Position numbers and translations under genes: made by a program. This document shows, one piece after another, positions 6,498 through 14,231 of a stretch of 14,231 nt of DNA (position 1 is the stretch's first letter; the number at the start of each line of letters is the position of its first letter). This stretch comes from Planctomycetota bacterium (GTDB taxonomy: Bacteria; Planctomycetota; UBA1135; GCA-002686595): the NCBI GenBank assembly GCA_028823185.1, contig JAPKBY010000012.1, positions 1 to 14,231 of the forward strand, written 5' to 3'. Under the pieces are notes generated by a model. That model ran no database searches, was not told the origin of the DNA, and saw only the letters and a program-made list of their open reading frames with translations.

Positions 6498-8938
6498 TCT
6501 CAACACAGTGGCTCGCGAGGCATGTCGACCTCGAAGGGATCAGCCCGGAAGAGCTCGCGAGCGAGTTGACCCTCAAGACGGCTGAGGTCGAGGGCTTGGA
6601 GCGCTTCGCTGAGCACTTGGACCAGGTCGTTGTTGGACACGTGGAGAGCCGCATAGCTCACCCTGACGCAGACAAGCTCGCCATCTGTACCGTCAATGTG
6701 GGGAAAGAGGAGCCGCTGCAGATCGTCTGCGGGGCACCGAATGTAGACGCGGGGCAAAACGTCGCCGTGGCGCAAGTCGGGACCGTCTTGCCGGGCAACT
6801 TCAAGATCAAGAAGGCCAAGATCCGCGGCGTTGAGTCGCGCGGGATGATCTGCTCTGTGCGCGAGCTCGAGCTAGGAGAAGACCACGATGGCATCTGGGT
6901 CTTGCCTGAGGGTTTGTCTGCGGGCGAATCCGTCTCTAGCGCCTTAGGTCTCGTCGACTGGGTGATTGAGATCGACAATAAATCTCTCACGCACAGGCCT
7001 GATCTCTGGGGGCACCGAGGGATCGCGGCTGAAGTCGCTGCGATCTTCGGGCGTGAGCTGAAGCCGCTGGAGACCAGCTTGCCTGCGACCGGCAGCGGCG
7101 CAGGCGTTGAGGTCTCGATTGAAGACCCAGCTTGCACACGATACATGGGGCTGTGCGTGGACAATGTCCGCGTCGAGGCGAGTCCGCAGTGGCTGCAGCT
7201 CTTGCTGTTAGCTGTCGGTCAGCGTCCCCTCGACCTGCTCGTAGACATCTCTAACTTCGTGATGCTTGACCTCGGTCAGCCGAACCACCTCTTCGACCTC
7301 GCTGAGCTCTCGGCCGGTGTGAAGGTTCGGATGGCTGTAGATGGAGAGGAGATCACGACGCTCGATGAGGAGGTGCGCGGGCTCAGCCCTCAGGACCTCC
7401 TGATCTGCTCTGGGAATACACCTGTCGCTCTCGCTGGCGTGATGGGAGGGGGAGCTTCCAAGGTCGCTGAAGGGACCACCTCGCTTCTCTTAGAGGTCGC
7501 GAGCTTTGACGCGACCACGATCCGGCGCACAGCGACTCGAGTGGGCTTGCGGACCGAGTCTTCAGCGCGCTTCGAGAAGAGCCTCGATCCCTGCCTCGTA
7601 CCTAAGGCTGCGGCTCACCTGGTGAGGACCTTGCAGAGCATTCAGCCTGAGGTGAGCTTGCCAGCTCCTGCAACGGATGTTGGTGACTGGAGTGACCCCG
7701 CTCTCACCGTCGAGCTCTCAGGAGATCGCGTGCGCGAGCTGCTCGGTGTCGACCTCGATGATGAAGACATCATCTCCAAGCTGAGCGCGCTTGGTTTTTG
7801 CATAGAGCGTGACGGGACGATGATGAAAGTCGCGGTCCCTTCGCACAGGGCGACCAAGGACATCACTCGCGCAGAGGACCTCGTCGAAGAGGTCGGGCGC
7901 CTGTACGGCTACGATCAGATACCTGGGAAGCGCTTGATCGCTGAGGTCGCTCCGCCGGCGAAGGACGCTCGACAGCTCCTCGTCCGGAAGATTCAAGACC
8001 GCCTCGCTGGGGGCGCGTGCTTCTCTGAGGCGCTCTGCTACTCCTTTCAGCCCGATGAGCTGCTCGAGCGCCTCGGGGTCGCCGATGAGCCGAGGGTTCG
8101 AGTCGTCAACCCCGTCGCGGAGGGGGAGAGCAGCGTTCGACGCTCTGTCGTCCCGAGCTTGCTGGGTCGGATCGAGTTGAACCGCCGGCACCGTGATGAG
8201 GTGCGACTCTTCGAGGTCGGCAAAGGCTATCTCCCCGAACACACGGACGAGCGCGGTCAGCCGCGCGAGGTTCATGAGGCTGGGCTGGTCTTGGCGGCTC
8301 GGCGCGACAAGAGCGCTGCGTACAACGCTGGCAGCCGCTCTCGCTTGCAGGGTGTCATCGAGGACCTCTTGAGGGCGCTCGGCGCCTACGACTCTGCGCC
8401 GCTCACGTGGCGCGTCGCTGGAGAAGATGACTCAATCCCCGGCTGGGCGAACCCGGGTCGCTCACAGGTTCTTGTGTGCGGTGAGGGAGAAGATCAGAGG
8501 GCGCTCTGCTTCCTGGCTGATCTGGACCCTGGCAGGGCTCGTCCATTGGGCCTGGTCGAGGAGCTGAGCAGCGATGTGGCCGCAGCTTGGATATCCCTAG
8601 ACGTGATCTTGAGTCTCCCGAAGGCGTCCTCTAGCTATAGACCGCTACCGAAGTTCCCAGGAGCCAAGGTAGACGTGGCTCTGGCGCTCCCCTTGGACGT
8701 GAGCTGTGCAGGGGCAGAGTTCGAGCTTCAGCGCTCTGGGAAGGGCCTGGTTGCCTCTATGGAGCTCTTTGATGTCTATGAAGGCACGAATGTGGCCTCC
8801 GGGCAGCGCTCCTTGGCTTGGCATCTCGTGCTGGAGGCCAAGGACCGAACTTTGGATGAGGGAGACGTCCAAAAGTTCCTAGGTAGGGTTGAACGAGCAG
8901 CTGAGCGCCTTGGCGGCGCCCTGCGGCGGGAATCCTAG
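6491..8938 (+). CDS. pheT: Phenylalanine--tRNA ligase beta subunit
   Basis: This 815-residue partner of PheS binds tRNA-Phe and edits mischarged Tyr-tRNA-Phe. The length is typical (about 795-820). Domains in order are an EMAP-type tRNA-binding OB fold (about 40-150, with AHPDADKLAICTVNVG and SRGMICS), the B3/B4 editing domain (about 205-385) with the conserved QPNHLFDL (His266) and LLLEVASFD (Glu335), the B5 domain (about 400-480), the synthetase-like core (about 485-690) and a complete C-terminal FDX-ACB domain (about 715-812, RPLPKFPGAKVDVAL). GGAG (6479-6482) lies 8 bases before ATG, inside pheS. Overlap with pheS implies translational coupling. In enterobacteria ihfA follows; here a radical SAM gene does. 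Confidence 0.97.
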   Translation: MLISTQWLARHVDLEGISPEELASELTLKTAEVEGLERFAEHLDQVVVGHVESRIAHPDADKLAICTVNVGKEEPLQIVCGAPNVDAGQNVAVAQVGTVLPGNFKIKKAKIRGVESRGMICSVRELELGEDHDGIWVLPEGLSAGESVSSALGLVDWVIEIDNKSLTHRPDLWGHRGIAAEVAAIFGRELKPLETSLPATGSGAGVEVSIEDPACTRYMGLCVDNVRVEASPQWLQLLLLAVGQRPLDLLVDISNFVMLDLGQPNHLFDLAELSAGVKVRMAVDGEEITTLDEEVRGLSPQDLLICSGNTPVALAGVMGGGASKVAEGTTSLLLEVASFDATTIRRTATRVGLRTESSARFEKSLDPCLVPKAAAHLVRTLQSIQPEVSLPAPATDVGDWSDPALTVELSGDRVRELLGVDLDDEDIISKLSALGFCIERDGTMMKVAVPSHRATKDITRAEDLVEEVGRLYGYDQIPGKRLIAEVAPPAKDARQLLVRKIQDRLAGGACFSEALCYSFQPDELLERLGVADEPRVRVVNPVAEGESSVRRSVVPSLLGRIELNRRHRDEVRLFEVGKGYLPEHTDERGQPREVHEAGLVLAARRDKSAAYNAGSRSRLQGVIEDLLRALGAYDSAPLTWRVAGEDDSIPGWANPGRSQVLVCGEGEDQRALCFLADLDPGRARPLGLVEELSSDVAAAWISLDVILSLPKASSSYRPLPKFPGAKVDVALALPLDVSCAGAEFELQRSGKGLVASMELFDVYEGTNVASGQRSLAWHLVLEAKDRTLDEGDVQKFLGRVERAAERLGGALRRES

Positions 8939-8966
8939 GTACCCTTTAGTAGTGGGCCTTGACCCG

Positions 8967-8982
8967 CGGCGCGCGTGCGCCG
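8967..8982 (+). terminator. GC hairpin after pheT
   Basis: CGGCGC (8967-8972) pairs with GCGCCG (8977-8982) around GCGT, 28 bases after the pheT stop. It has 6 GC pairs but no T-run. It may mark the 3' end of the infC-pheT transcript. Its position argues that 8959-8983 is untranslated leader, which favours the start of the next gene at 9007. Confidence 0.35.
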
Positions 8983-9006
8983 ATGAGGTCTAAGAGAATC
9001 CCTCTC

Positions 9007-10413
9007 ATGAAGATCGTCCTAGTAAATCCGCCTAGTCCGCCTGAGTTTCGCGTCAGCCGCGGACTGATGGGTGGGTTTGGAATGGCGGTGAACCCCGATT
9101 TGCTCTATCCGCCCATCGAGCTGGCTCATGTGGCGAGCGTCTTGGAAGCAGACGGCCATGAGGTCGCCATCTTTGATGCAGACGCTGAAGACATCGGTCC
9201 CGAGGGAGCTCTAGAGGCGGTGCGGAAGATGTCGCCGGCTTTCGTCTGCCTGGACTCTTCGAGCACCTCGCTCGATCAAGACCTGATGCTCGCAGGGTCG
9301 ATCAAATCTGAGCTCGGCATACCGGTCAGCATCCTCGGCTCGCAAGTGACCTTCACGCCGGGCGAAATCTTCGATGGTGATCATGTCGACGCCGTCGTTA
9401 AGGGAGAGCCTGAGTACACGGTGCGTGACCTCGTTCGGCGCACAGCAGAGGGATTAGACTTCGCTGGCGTCGAAGGGATCTCATGGAGAGACGCGGCAGG
9501 GGAGATCATCCATGAGCCGGATCGAGGCAAGATCGACGACCTCGACGCGCTGCCGCTGCCCTCACGTCACCTCTTGAAGAATGAGCGCTATCGCTTCCCC
9601 GGAGTGGAGGGAGCTGTGACTACGGTCAAGTCCAGTCGTGGCTGTCCCTTGGACTGCTCCTTCTGCGGCTATACGCTCGCGCAGGGGCTTCGCTTCCGCT
9701 TTCGTTCACCAGAGCATGTGTTGGCAGAGTTGAGTGATCTGCACGACACTCACGGGATCAGGCATGTCGTCTTTCGTGACCCGATCTTCACTACTCGCAA
9801 AGATCGCATCGAGGCGATTTGCGAAGGGATCCTCGAGCGCGGTCTTGAGTTGGAATGGCAGTGTGAGACTGCAGTGAAGGTCCTGAGCCGGCCGCTCTTA
9901 GAGAAGATGGCCGCCGCCGGATGCTCACACATCTCTCTAGGCGTGGAGTCTGGAAATGAGATCATTCAACGCAAGCACTGTGGCGCCAAGCTTCTGGATC
10001 ATGATCAGGCGCAGGGCGTCTTCGACGCTTGCCGCGACGTGGGCATCGAGACGCGCGCTTTCTGCATGATCGGTTTCCCTGAGGAGACCCCCGCGATGGT
10101 GGAGGAAACCCTCAACCTCGTCGAGCGCCTCGATCCAGATCAGGTCCAATTTTGCGCGGTGACCGCTTACCCAGGCACGCCGCTCTACGAGATGCTGAGA
10201 GGCACACGCGACTTCGACTACGCGACCATGACCGGCTATCAAGCGCTCGAAGGAAATGAGCACATGACGGCGGCAGAGATTGAGGGATGGATCAAGCGCG
10301 CCTATAGACGCTTCTACTTACGACCCAAGCGTCTCGCTAGAGAGCTCTCCCATCCCGCGCGCCTCATGGGCAAGGCGGCGCGCTATTTCACCTTGTTCAA
10401 CAAGCGCGCCTAG
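9007..10413 (+). CDS. B12-binding-domain radical SAM protein, substrate unknown
   Basis: This 468-residue protein has a Rossmann-like cobalamin-binding-type N-terminal domain (about 1-145: MKIVLVNPPSPP, PPIELAHVASVLEADGHEVAIFDAD, KGEPEYTVRDLV) and a radical SAM core (about 200-400). The core has the [4Fe-4S] motif CxxxCxxC (Cys213, 217, 220) within RGCPLDCSFCGY, and later GVESG (312-316) and GFPEET (356-361). The classical DxHxxG cobalamin motif is not seen, as in many BchE-type class B enzymes. Such proteins use S-adenosylmethionine for methylation or ring chemistry in varied pathways, and nothing here identifies the substrate. The ATG at 9007 is chosen because MKIVLVNPP is the family opening; TTG at 8959 or ATG at 8983 would add 16 or 8 atypical residues across a hairpin. 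The start has only a weak AAGAGA. Confidence 0.85.
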   Translation: MKIVLVNPPSPPEFRVSRGLMGGFGMAVNPDLLYPPIELAHVASVLEADGHEVAIFDADAEDIGPEGALEAVRKMSPAFVCLDSSSTSLDQDLMLAGSIKSELGIPVSILGSQVTFTPGEIFDGDHVDAVVKGEPEYTVRDLVRRTAEGLDFAGVEGISWRDAAGEIIHEPDRGKIDDLDALPLPSRHLLKNERYRFPGVEGAVTTVKSSRGCPLDCSFCGYTLAQGLRFRFRSPEHVLAELSDLHDTHGIRHVVFRDPIFTTRKDRIEAICEGILERGLELEWQCETAVKVLSRPLLEKMAAAGCSHISLGVESGNEIIQRKHCGAKLLDHDQAQGVFDACRDVGIETRAFCMIGFPEETPAMVEETLNLVERLDPDQVQFCAVTAYPGTPLYEMLRGTRDFDYATMTGYQALEGNEHMTAAEIEGWIKRAYRRFYLRPKRLARELSHPARLMGKAARYFTLFNKRA

Positions 10414-10421
10414 TTGGCGCG
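10405..10421. terminator. Hairpin over convergent stops (possible bidirectional terminator)
   Basis: CGCGCC (10405-10410) pairs with GGCGCG (10416-10421) around a TAGTT loop that contains the radical SAM stop codon. The palindrome is strong on both strands and lies where the + strand gene and the small - strand ORF meet and share CTAG (10410-10413). There is no clean T-run on either side, so its terminator role is inferred from strength and position. Confidence 0.45.
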
Positions 10422-10628
10422 ATTGAGCTCGTCGAGGCGCCAGGCGGCCTCAGAGCTGGAGAGGTGCTGGTATGGCTCTTTGGAGAGGTCCATCCAGGTC
10501 GTCAGGTCTTGGTGGGGGAAGTGAACTAGAACCCATGAGTTCCAGCGGTCTAGCACTTGCGCCGGCTCCCAGGTCTCAGGCTCCTGGGTTTGGGGTGCTG
10601 TTTTTGATTTGAGGGGGAAATACATCAT
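10410..10628 (-). CDS. Small hypothetical protein, tryptophan-rich
   Basis: A minus-strand frame gives 72 residues from the ATG at 10628, or 100 residues if read from the ATG at 10712. I recognise no family. The C-terminal half is rich in Trp (TWEPAQVLDRWNSWVLVHF, TTWMDLS, AAWRLDELNRAN) with good G/C third-position preference (for example GAC GAG CTC), which supports real coding. From the 10712 ATG, the first 16 codons lose that preference (6 of 16) while the next 11 have it (10 of 11), so a start after about codon 16 is favoured. A perfect AAAGGAGG lies at 10653-10646, 11 bases before an in-frame TTG (10634) and 17 before the ATG at 10628. The 10712 start would overlap the acs ATG. No signal peptide or membrane segment is evident. 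Confidence 0.5.
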   Translation of the reverse strand: MMYFPLKSKTAPQTQEPETWEPAQVLDRWNSWVLVHFPHQDLTTWMDLSKEPYQHLSSSEAAWRLDELNRAN

Positions 10629-10710
10629 CTTCAAGTCCGTCAGGGCCTCCTTTGTGGGGGCAAGAATAGTGGGTATTCCCGCCGCCCCATCTAGGGCGTA
10701 ACCTGTTTGC

Positions 10711-12654
<1,944 letters not shown>

Positions 12655-12663
12655 AGTTAGGCC

Positions 12664-14127
12664 TTGAGCAACGCGATCAAGGTGGGCCTCGCTTGCTGCG
12701 CTAGCCTCGCAGCTGTGCTCGTCGTGAATGCCTTCAGGGGTGCGCCGGCGGCGAGCCCGGAGGTCGTCATGGTCTCCAAAGGAATAGATGTTGATGCAGG
12801 GTCTGTCGCAGAGCGATTGGCCGAGTCGCTCCGCTTCGCCACGGTCTCTCATCGTGATGAGGCAGAGGTTGAGCGAGCTCCATTCGTTGCGATGCGCGCA
12901 TGGGCAGAGCAGAGCTACCCGCTCTTACACGACCCCGCGCTGGTCGAGCGTCACGATGTGGGAGAGGGGCAGCTCTTCATTCTGCGCGGCAGTGAACCTC
13001 TAGAGGATCCTGTGCTTCTGCTCGCGCACGTGGACGTCGTTCCTGCGGAGGCGGCATCAAGGGATGCCTGGACCTATGACCCCTTTGGTGGAGTGATCGC
13101 TGATGGATATGTCTGGGGGCGTGGCAGCCTGGACGACAAGGCGAGCGCGATCTCGATCTACGAGGCCATGGAGGCTCTGCTTCGGGCAGGGATTCAACCT
13201 CGGAGAACTCTGATCGCGGCCATCGGGGAGGACGAAGAGGTGCGAGGCCTCAGGGGAGCCGCTCGTTTAGCTGACCTGCTTCTGACGCTCGACGTTCGAG
13301 CCTTTATGGTCCTAGATGAAGGGATGGCGCTCTTGGACGGCGCCTTCGAAGGCGTGCAGTCAGAGGTCGGCCTCATCGGTGTCACAGAGCGTGGCTATGC
13401 GACGCTTGAGCTCTTGGCTGAGGCTGAAGGTGGGCACTCTTCAATGCCCCCCGAACGGAGCGCTGTGTTCTCGCTCTCACGGGCCTTGGCGCGCTTGGAA
13501 GAACATCCCATGGACGCGCACATCGACGGCGTCGTGGGGGAGCTGCTCGACAGGCTCAGGTTTGAACAGCCGCCTCTGCAACGTCTCGTTACTTCTAATC
13601 CTTGGCTCTTCGGTGGATTGATCACGCGTCAGATGGAGTCAGCGCCTGGCTCCAATGCGATGTTGCGTACGACCTTCGCGCCTACGATCGTTCGTGCTGG
13701 GGAGGTGGAGAACTCTCTACCGACTCAGGCGCGGGCATGGGTGAACGCGCGGATTCATCCCTCAGATACGGTGTCAGGAGTCCTCGCTCATGTGCGAGCC
13801 CTCGTGGCGGATTTGGGTGTCACGGTCAGTTCGCTGGAGGGGGCCTCGGAGCCACCGCTCGCTTCGCCGGCTTCGGGGCGAGCTTGGGAGCTCTTGTGTA
13901 GGTCAATGTCGGTGGTGGCCCCGGACTGTGTTCAAGCGCCTAGCTTGGTCGTAGGTGCGACCGATGCGCGTCACTATGCGCGGCTCTCGGATCATGTCTA
14001 TCGCTTCGTCCCTATGCGGCTTAAGCCTGAAGATTTACCTCGCATCCATGGTGTGGATGAGCGCATCAGTGTTGAGAACTTGGCCGAGCTCGTGCGGTTT
14101 TATTTAGAGCTCGCGCTCTCTGCCTGA
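12664..14127 (+). CDS. M20 family metallopeptidase, PM20D1/carboxypeptidase S-like
   Basis: This 487-residue two-zinc hydrolase has every expected active-site residue: His122 and Asp124 in AHVDVVP, Asp157 in GRGSLDDKAS, the base Glu191 with ligand Glu192 in GEDEEVRG, Asp218 in VLDEG, and His437 in GATDARHYA. His258 in GGHSSMPP lies in the dimerisation domain (about 240-380). The C-terminal pattern YRFVPMRLKPEDLPRIHGVDERISVEN is typical of the PM20D1/CPS1 branch, whose members cleave N-acyl amino acids or peptides. Residues 7-22 form a hydrophobic segment after Lys6, a signal peptide (possible cleavage near APAA, 27-30) or membrane anchor, so it probably acts outside the cytoplasm. The TTG start is needed to include that segment; its ribosome-binding site is weak. 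It sits 9 bases after acs. The exact substrate is unknown. Confidence 0.88.
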   Translation: MSNAIKVGLACCASLAAVLVVNAFRGAPAASPEVVMVSKGIDVDAGSVAERLAESLRFATVSHRDEAEVERAPFVAMRAWAEQSYPLLHDPALVERHDVGEGQLFILRGSEPLEDPVLLLAHVDVVPAEAASRDAWTYDPFGGVIADGYVWGRGSLDDKASAISIYEAMEALLRAGIQPRRTLIAAIGEDEEVRGLRGAARLADLLLTLDVRAFMVLDEGMALLDGAFEGVQSEVGLIGVTERGYATLELLAEAEGGHSSMPPERSAVFSLSRALARLEEHPMDAHIDGVVGELLDRLRFEQPPLQRLVTSNPWLFGGLITRQMESAPGSNAMLRTTFAPTIVRAGEVENSLPTQARAWVNARIHPSDTVSGVLAHVRALVADLGVTVSSLEGASEPPLASPASGRAWELLCRSMSVVAPDCVQAPSLVVGATDARHYARLSDHVYRFVPMRLKPEDLPRIHGVDERISVENLAELVRFYLELALSA

Positions 14128-14143
14128 GGCCGGCTTCAGGGCA
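14121..14143. terminator. Hairpin over convergent stops after the M20 gene
   Basis: TGCCTGA (14121-14127) pairs with TCAGGGCA (14136-14143) with one bulged G, and the inner GG/CT bases can extend it. The TGA of the M20 gene and the TGA of the opposite-strand gene pair with each other. There is no T-run. It could serve both strands as a terminator or 3'-end stabiliser. Confidence 0.4.
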
Positions 14144-14231
14144 GGAGCCACTGCGCGGGGATCAGTTCGATCGGATGGATGTATCCGATCTTGTCACCGC
14201 TGTCGCCGATCGTGGCGGTGGGCACACCAAT
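14136..14231 (-). CDS. C-terminal end of an unidentified minus-strand protein (partial)
   Basis: Read from the window edge, the minus strand gives 31 residues ending in TGA, including GDSGDKIGYIHPIELIPAQW. The frame has strong G/C preference in third positions (ATC, GGC, GAC, AAG, CCG), like the neighbouring genes, and it stops 8 bases short of the M20 stop, a natural convergent arrangement. I do not recognise the family from this short tail. Another possibility is chance coding-like sequence, but the codon pattern makes a real gene end more likely. Confidence 0.5.
   Translation of the reverse strand: MGVPTATIGDSGDKIGYIHPIELIPAQWLLP

Noticed and set aside
8959..9006. N-terminal extension of the radical SAM protein from TTG 8959 or ATG 8983
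   Set aside because: The extra residues (RGARAP, RSKRIPL) are atypical, and part of the stretch is a GC hairpin better seen as untranslated sequence. Not fully excluded.
10652..10680. Weak -35/-10 pair (TTGTGG, TATTCC) before acs
   Set aside because: Each box matches only about half of its consensus, which is not enough to call a promoter.
12682..12700. Possible lipoprotein lipobox (LACC) in the M20 N-terminus
   Set aside because: The hydrophobic stretch before the cysteines is too short and the -3 position is glycine. A plain signal peptide or anchor fits better.

Overview
This window is an ordinary, densely packed stretch of a GC-rich bacterial chromosome, almost all on the + strand. Third codon positions are mostly G or C, and GTG and TTG starts occur beside ATG. 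No mobile element, tRNA, rRNA, CRISPR array or prophage signature is visible. The phylum cannot be fixed from sequence alone. The housekeeping proteins look like those of a Gram-negative-type, non-model lineage (Planctomycetota or Myxococcota-like groups are guesses), with a four-cysteine PheS and a short, divergent L35.

Region 1 (1-2041) is the distal end of an F-type ATP synthase operon: the last codons of atpG, then complete atpD and atpC. Region 2 (2151-8938) is a translation cluster: aspS, infC, rpmI, rplT, pheS, pheT. The order infC-rpmI-rplT-pheS-pheT is the conserved bacterial one, but aspS sits where many bacteria have thrS. Spacing is tight (rpmI to rplT 1 base, pheS/pheT overlap 7 bases), except for two long gaps flanking infC. 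The 180-base infC-rpmI gap is full of short perfect hairpins and is the best candidate for a cis-acting ribosomal-protein leader. The 191-base aspS-infC gap is spanned by a possible 64-codon ORF that abuts both neighbours.

Region 3 (9007-10413) holds a cobalamin-binding-type radical SAM enzyme of unknown substrate. It converges on a small minus-strand ORF (10410-10628, possibly starting further upstream), and the two share a CTAG at their stops. Region 4 (10711-14127) holds acetyl-CoA synthetase followed 9 bases later by an exported or membrane-anchored M20 metallopeptidase of the PM20D1/carboxypeptidase S type. The window ends with the C-terminal codons of an unidentified minus-strand gene converging on that peptidase.

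I found no clear new multi-gene system. The points most worth a second look are the structured infC-rpmI leader, a series of GC-rich hairpins without T-tracts at gene ends, the orphan radical SAM enzyme, and the acs plus M20 hydrolase pairing.
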